A stretch of DNA of 7,965 nucleotides, taken from assembly GCA_030745885.1 (NCBI GenBank), contig JASLNR010000009.1, positions 1 to 7,965 of the forward strand, given 5' to 3'. This DNA is from Candidatus Thalassarchaeaceae archaeon. GTDB taxonomy: Archaea > Thermoplasmatota > Poseidoniia > Poseidoniales > Thalassarchaeaceae. Position numbers and translations under genes: made by a program. The notes under the pieces were generated by a model that saw only the letters and a program-made list of their open reading frames with translations, ran no database searches and was not told the DNA's origin. Positions within the stretch are counted from its first letter, which is position 1, and every line of letters starts with the position of its first letter. This document shows, piece by piece, positions 5,556 through 7,965 of this stretch.

Positions 5556-6728
5556 TTGTCTAACTGGAGGAGCATTCTAAGTTCTCAGTGCTCCGAGAAT
5601 CCTCCTAGGCTAAGCGTCGAAGACGCCGTGTCTTTGTACGACTCGGCCGACATCAACGAGTTGATGCATGCGGCTATGCTTCGCAGGAGGTCTCAGGTCC
5701 CGGGCAATGAGGTGACCTACCTTGTCGATAGGAACGTGAACTACACCAACGTGTGCACAATAAACTGCCAGTTTTGCTCCTTCTACAGGCCACCCGAGCA
5801 CCCTGAAAGCTACACTCAGTCAATCGACGAAATCAGCGAGAGGCTGTCAGAGTTGGAAACCATAGGGGGTTCAAGGGTGCTGATGCAAGGGGGAGTGCAT
5901 CCCGAACTCAAGCTGGAGTGGTACATTGATTTGCTGAGTGAACTGAGTACTAGGCACCCATCTATCGATTTGGATTGCTTCTCTCCGATCGAGATCGAAG
6001 GCATTTCGCAGGTCTGTGGGTTGCCAACCAAGGATGTACTCATTCATCTGAAGGAGGCAGGGATGCACGGACTCCCTGGGGGCGGGGCAGAGATGCTAGT
6101 CGATGAGGTACGCCTAGATGTCTCACCGAAGAAGGGCACAGCGGAGAACTGGCTGAATGTCATGCGTGAGGCCCAGGAACTCGGACTCACCACATCCGCA
6201 ACCAACGTGTTCGGATTTGGAGAGAGTAACCTGCATCGAGTACTCCACATGGACAGCGTGAGGAGTATGCAGGACGATGCTGTTTCCAATGGGAGGGTAG
6301 GATTCACATCATTCGTGCCATGGCCCGTCATTCTGGGAGGAAACAATTCATTCGGCTCGCGCAACCGGGGTCAAAACAGGCTTACTCTCGGGGCAGGCCC
6401 GGCCGAATACCTTAGACACGTCGCAATTTCCCGATTGTTCTTCGACAACGTCCCCCACATTCAGGCGTCATGGCCTACAATGGGTTTCGAAGTGGCGCAG
6501 ATAGCGTTGCTGGCTGGTGCCGACGACGCTGGCTCTACTATGATGGAGGAGAATGTGGTTTCTGCATCCGGCACAACCGAAACCGAGGCTTCTGTGGAGA
6601 AACTCCAGAGGATGATACTCAGGGCCGGCTTTCGACCACGCAGGAGAGACTCGGACTACGAGCTGCTGGATACCGAGGTGTTGCACGAGGAACTTCCGAC
6701 TCCGGTCCCTTTGCAGCCCGAATTCTAG
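5556..6728 (+). CDS. mqnC: Radical-SAM cyclic dehypoxanthine futalosine synthase (MqnC family)
   Basis: MqnC uses a 5'-deoxyadenosyl radical to cyclise dehypoxanthine futalosine in the futalosine route to menaquinone. Numbering from TTG 5556 (390 aa), the [4Fe-4S]/SAM motif CxxxCxxC is Cys67, Cys71 and Cys74, inside LVDRNVNYTNVCTINCQFC, which is close to the MqnC consensus. Further family blocks are SFYRPPEHPESY, VLMQGGVHPELKLEWY, LPGGGAEMLVDEVR, SPKKGT, the C-terminal HIQASWPTMG and GSTMMEENVVSASGTT. These features, notably SPKK and the MMEENVVSAAGTT-like end, favour MqnC over its relatives MqnE, CofG and CofH. One oddity is that the usual FGHxE-type motif reads FGFGES (219-224). The TTG start is supported by a strong Shine-Dalgarno overlapping the pepP stop. 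A TTG at 5532 would add 8 residues and overlap pepP. No other mqn gene is in the window. Its stop overlaps the stop of the opposite gene. Confidence 0.88.
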   Translation: MSNWRSILSSQCSENPPRLSVEDAVSLYDSADINELMHAAMLRRRSQVPGNEVTYLVDRNVNYTNVCTINCQFCSFYRPPEHPESYTQSIDEISERLSELETIGGSRVLMQGGVHPELKLEWYIDLLSELSTRHPSIDLDCFSPIEIEGISQVCGLPTKDVLIHLKEAGMHGLPGGGAEMLVDEVRLDVSPKKGTAENWLNVMREAQELGLTTSATNVFGFGESNLHRVLHMDSVRSMQDDAVSNGRVGFTSFVPWPVILGGNNSFGSRNRGQNRLTLGAGPAEYLRHVAISRLFFDNVPHIQASWPTMGFEVAQIALLAGADDAGSTMMEENVVSASGTTETEASVEKLQRMILRAGFRPRRRDSDYELLDTEVLHEELPTPVPLQPEF

Positions 6729-7804
6729 GTCGACTCTATCCTACCGCTCCTAACAGGTAGTTCGGTAATGAACTCCAGCCCCTGCCGCTCAGGGACGAAT
6801 ACGTGGCTGACCCACTTTATGCGGGTACCATCGTCCCTAATCGCATCGATGACGACCTCCCAATGCACGGCAATCAAGGCCGAGTATATCGAGCCGGGCC
6901 ATCGATTCGCAGGGCCGTTGAAGATCATTTCCGTTCCCCCTCCCCTGATCTCGACCCACTCGCCCGGGTCGTGCACCCTCATCGGCTCCAGAAGCAGGAC
7001 CCTAGGGTGTGCGACGGGCATGGGGGTGGCCTCACCGACCCCCGTGCCCAACTCCTCCCCGCTGGTTATCCTGCTCTCGGGCAGCCTCGTAGACATCCCA
7101 GGGGAGGGCTGCCCCCCCTCTTCTCGTTGTAAAGACTCGAGCACCTTACTCCTCTCCGGGACGGCGACACCCACCTGCAACCTTCCCCTCACCGCAATCG
7201 TGTCGACCGGCATACGAACCCTACTGACTCTCACGCCATCTCCTTCCACTTCCAAGGAGATCTCTGGAGGTTCCACTGGTGAGGCAATGAAATCATTCTG
7301 CCGCTTGATGTCGCGCAGGTTTGCAATCATTCGGAAGACTATCGGTATCATGAACACTGGAAACGCCACTAGAAGCAACTTGGGGTAGTCGAGGGGGCCG
7401 ACACGATACGAACCTGCGAAAGACTCCGACAACAGCCCGAGGCTGACCAGTCCTGGTTCCATGGAGTGTATTAGGAGGGTGACTATCAGTAGAATGACCG
7501 TGGGTCTAATCAGACGACGAGCCATTTTGTGCAGCGGGTCAGGCTCGATGTACCAACCATCCCTCGTCCTCAGTAAGAATGGAAACGGTTCACGAGACAC
7601 TTCACAGGATATCTTGGGCAAATCTAGGTCGTCTGCCTTGCAGCCCCTCCATTCAACCATCCAGTCGTCATCGCTACCGATTCTGAACGCGGGTGGAGGG
7701 GGGTTCGCGGACTCGACGACCACTTCGATTATTGGTACTGCCCGCGGATTCATATGGGAATGCTCGAATGGGGGGTATCTCACCCTCTGCATCGACTTGT
7801 ACAT
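6725..7804 (-). CDS. Unrecognised membrane protein with two TM helices and a beta-rich C-terminal domain
   Basis: I do not recognise a family. Residues 1-95 form a soluble segment with a proline run (NPPPPAF, 34-40) and acidic patches. TM1 lies at about 101-123 (PTVILLIVTLLIHSM...) and TM2 at about 140-162 (YPKLLLVAFPVFMIPIVFRMI). The flanks HKMARRLIR and RMIANLRDIKRQ are positive, so by the positive-inside rule both ends should be cytoplasmic, with a short external loop. Residues about 178-345 contain alternating strands (for example TIAVRGRLQVGVAVPE and ALIAVHWEVVID), interrupted by a Gly/Ser/Pro-rich, probably disordered stretch at 224-262. An arrestin- or Ig-like fold is conceivable for this domain, but that is a guess. 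ATG 7804 follows the stop of the upstream gene by 3 nt, indicating an operon. GGGGTTGA a few bases before the ATG may serve as a Shine-Dalgarno. The TAG stop overlaps the mqnC TAG. Confidence 0.75.
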   Translation of the reverse strand: MYKSMQRVRYPPFEHSHMNPRAVPIIEVVVESANPPPPAFRIGSDDDWMVEWRGCKADDLDLPKISCEVSREPFPFLLRTRDGWYIEPDPLHKMARRLIRPTVILLIVTLLIHSMEPGLVSLGLLSESFAGSYRVGPLDYPKLLLVAFPVFMIPIVFRMIANLRDIKRQNDFIASPVEPPEISLEVEGDGVRVSRVRMPVDTIAVRGRLQVGVAVPERSKVLESLQREEGGQPSPGMSTRLPESRITSGEELGTGVGEATPMPVAHPRVLLLEPMRVHDPGEWVEIRGGGTEMIFNGPANRWPGSIYSALIAVHWEVVIDAIRDDGTRIKWVSHVFVPERQGLEFITELPVRSGRIEST

Positions 7805-7807
7805 GAG

Positions 7808-7965
7808 TCAACCCCACAATACGGCCTTCGCAGCCCTCTTCGCGATGGCCCTGAATTCGGGTACGTCCTTCAGCATACGCATCCCGAGTGGTATCGGATG
7901 CTCAATATCACCTATCTGATCGATCAACTCAGTCACCTCCGGTCGGGACCAGACTTCAAACACCT
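7808..7965 (-). CDS. C-terminal end of an unrecognised protein (truncated by window edge)
   Basis: On the minus strand a frame is open from the window edge to a TGA at 7808-7810 and encodes 51 visible residues. It begins VFEVWSRPEVTELIDQIGD and ends FRAIAKRAAKAVLWG. It looks largely helical and charged, with a basic, Ala/Lys-rich C-terminus. No signal or membrane segment is visible and I recognise no family. A GTG at the very edge (7961-7963) could in principle be a start, but the gene most likely extends beyond the window. Its stop lies 3 nt before the ATG of the two-TM protein, so the two are probably cotranscribed. The reality of the gene rests on that operon-like spacing and a natural protein composition. 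Confidence 0.55.
   Translation of the reverse strand, partial: VFEVWSRPEVTELIDQIGDIEHPIPLGMRMLKDVPEFRAIAKRAAKAVLWG

Noticed and set aside
6768..7388. A 206-codon open frame on the plus strand opposite the two-TM protein gene
   Set aside because: It is antisense to the better frame, which has clear TM helices, positive flanks and operon spacing. The plus frame is Ser/Thr/Pro-rich and featureless.
1..7965. tRNA genes, CRISPR repeats, insertion sequences or attachment sites
   Set aside because: I saw no T-loop-like GGTTCGAATCC pattern with a cloverleaf, no regularly spaced direct repeats, no transposase or integrase motif, and no long terminal inverted repeats. Short structures could escape reading by eye.

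Overview
The window looks like a stretch of archaeal chromosome, most likely a marine Euryarchaeota / Thermoplasmatota lineage such as Marine Group II (Poseidoniales). Three things support this. There is a fused, two-repeat tRNA-splicing endonuclease of the archaeal type (EndA). There is a secreted, C-terminally anchored protein with PKD domains, of a kind common in those plankton. The genes are packed very tightly, with stop codons touching or overlapping and TTG/GTG starts. The lineage is inferred from gene content; no rRNA or other marker is present. Base composition is moderately GC-rich throughout, apart from a local dip inside pepP.

Layout. (1) 3-512 (+): the C-terminal end of a beta-rich, membrane-anchored surface protein. 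(2) 517-1530 (-): endA, convergent with gene 1 across a 4-nt gap. (3) A 72-nt divergent spacer. (4) 1603-6728 (+): a co-directional run of four genes. These are a PfkB/HldE-like sugar-kinase homologue with several degraded active-site motifs (1603-2655), a signal-peptide/PKD/TM surface protein (2690-4183), an Xaa-Pro aminopeptidase with all five metal ligands (4238-5551), and a radical-SAM MqnC-family enzyme of the futalosine menaquinone pathway (5556-6728). The last two are tightly coupled: the pepP stop codon lies inside the Shine-Dalgarno sequence of mqnC. (5) 6725-7804 (-): an unrecognised two-TM protein whose stop codon overlaps the mqnC stop. (6) 7808-7965 (-): the C-terminal end of another unrecognised gene, probably in one operon with the preceding one.

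Functionally the window is mixed housekeeping (tRNA splicing, peptide turnover, quinone synthesis) plus envelope or surface proteins. I do not see a defence island, mobile element, CRISPR array, tRNA or rRNA. No intergenic stretch exceeds about 75 nt. The points most worth a second look are the kinase that keeps its sugar-kinase scaffold but lost most catalytic signature motifs, a perfect 9-bp inverted repeat centred on a TATA-like sequence before the PKD gene, a 32-nt interrupted palindrome inside pepP, and an AT-rich patch in the middle of pepP. I found no convincing evidence for a new multi-gene system.
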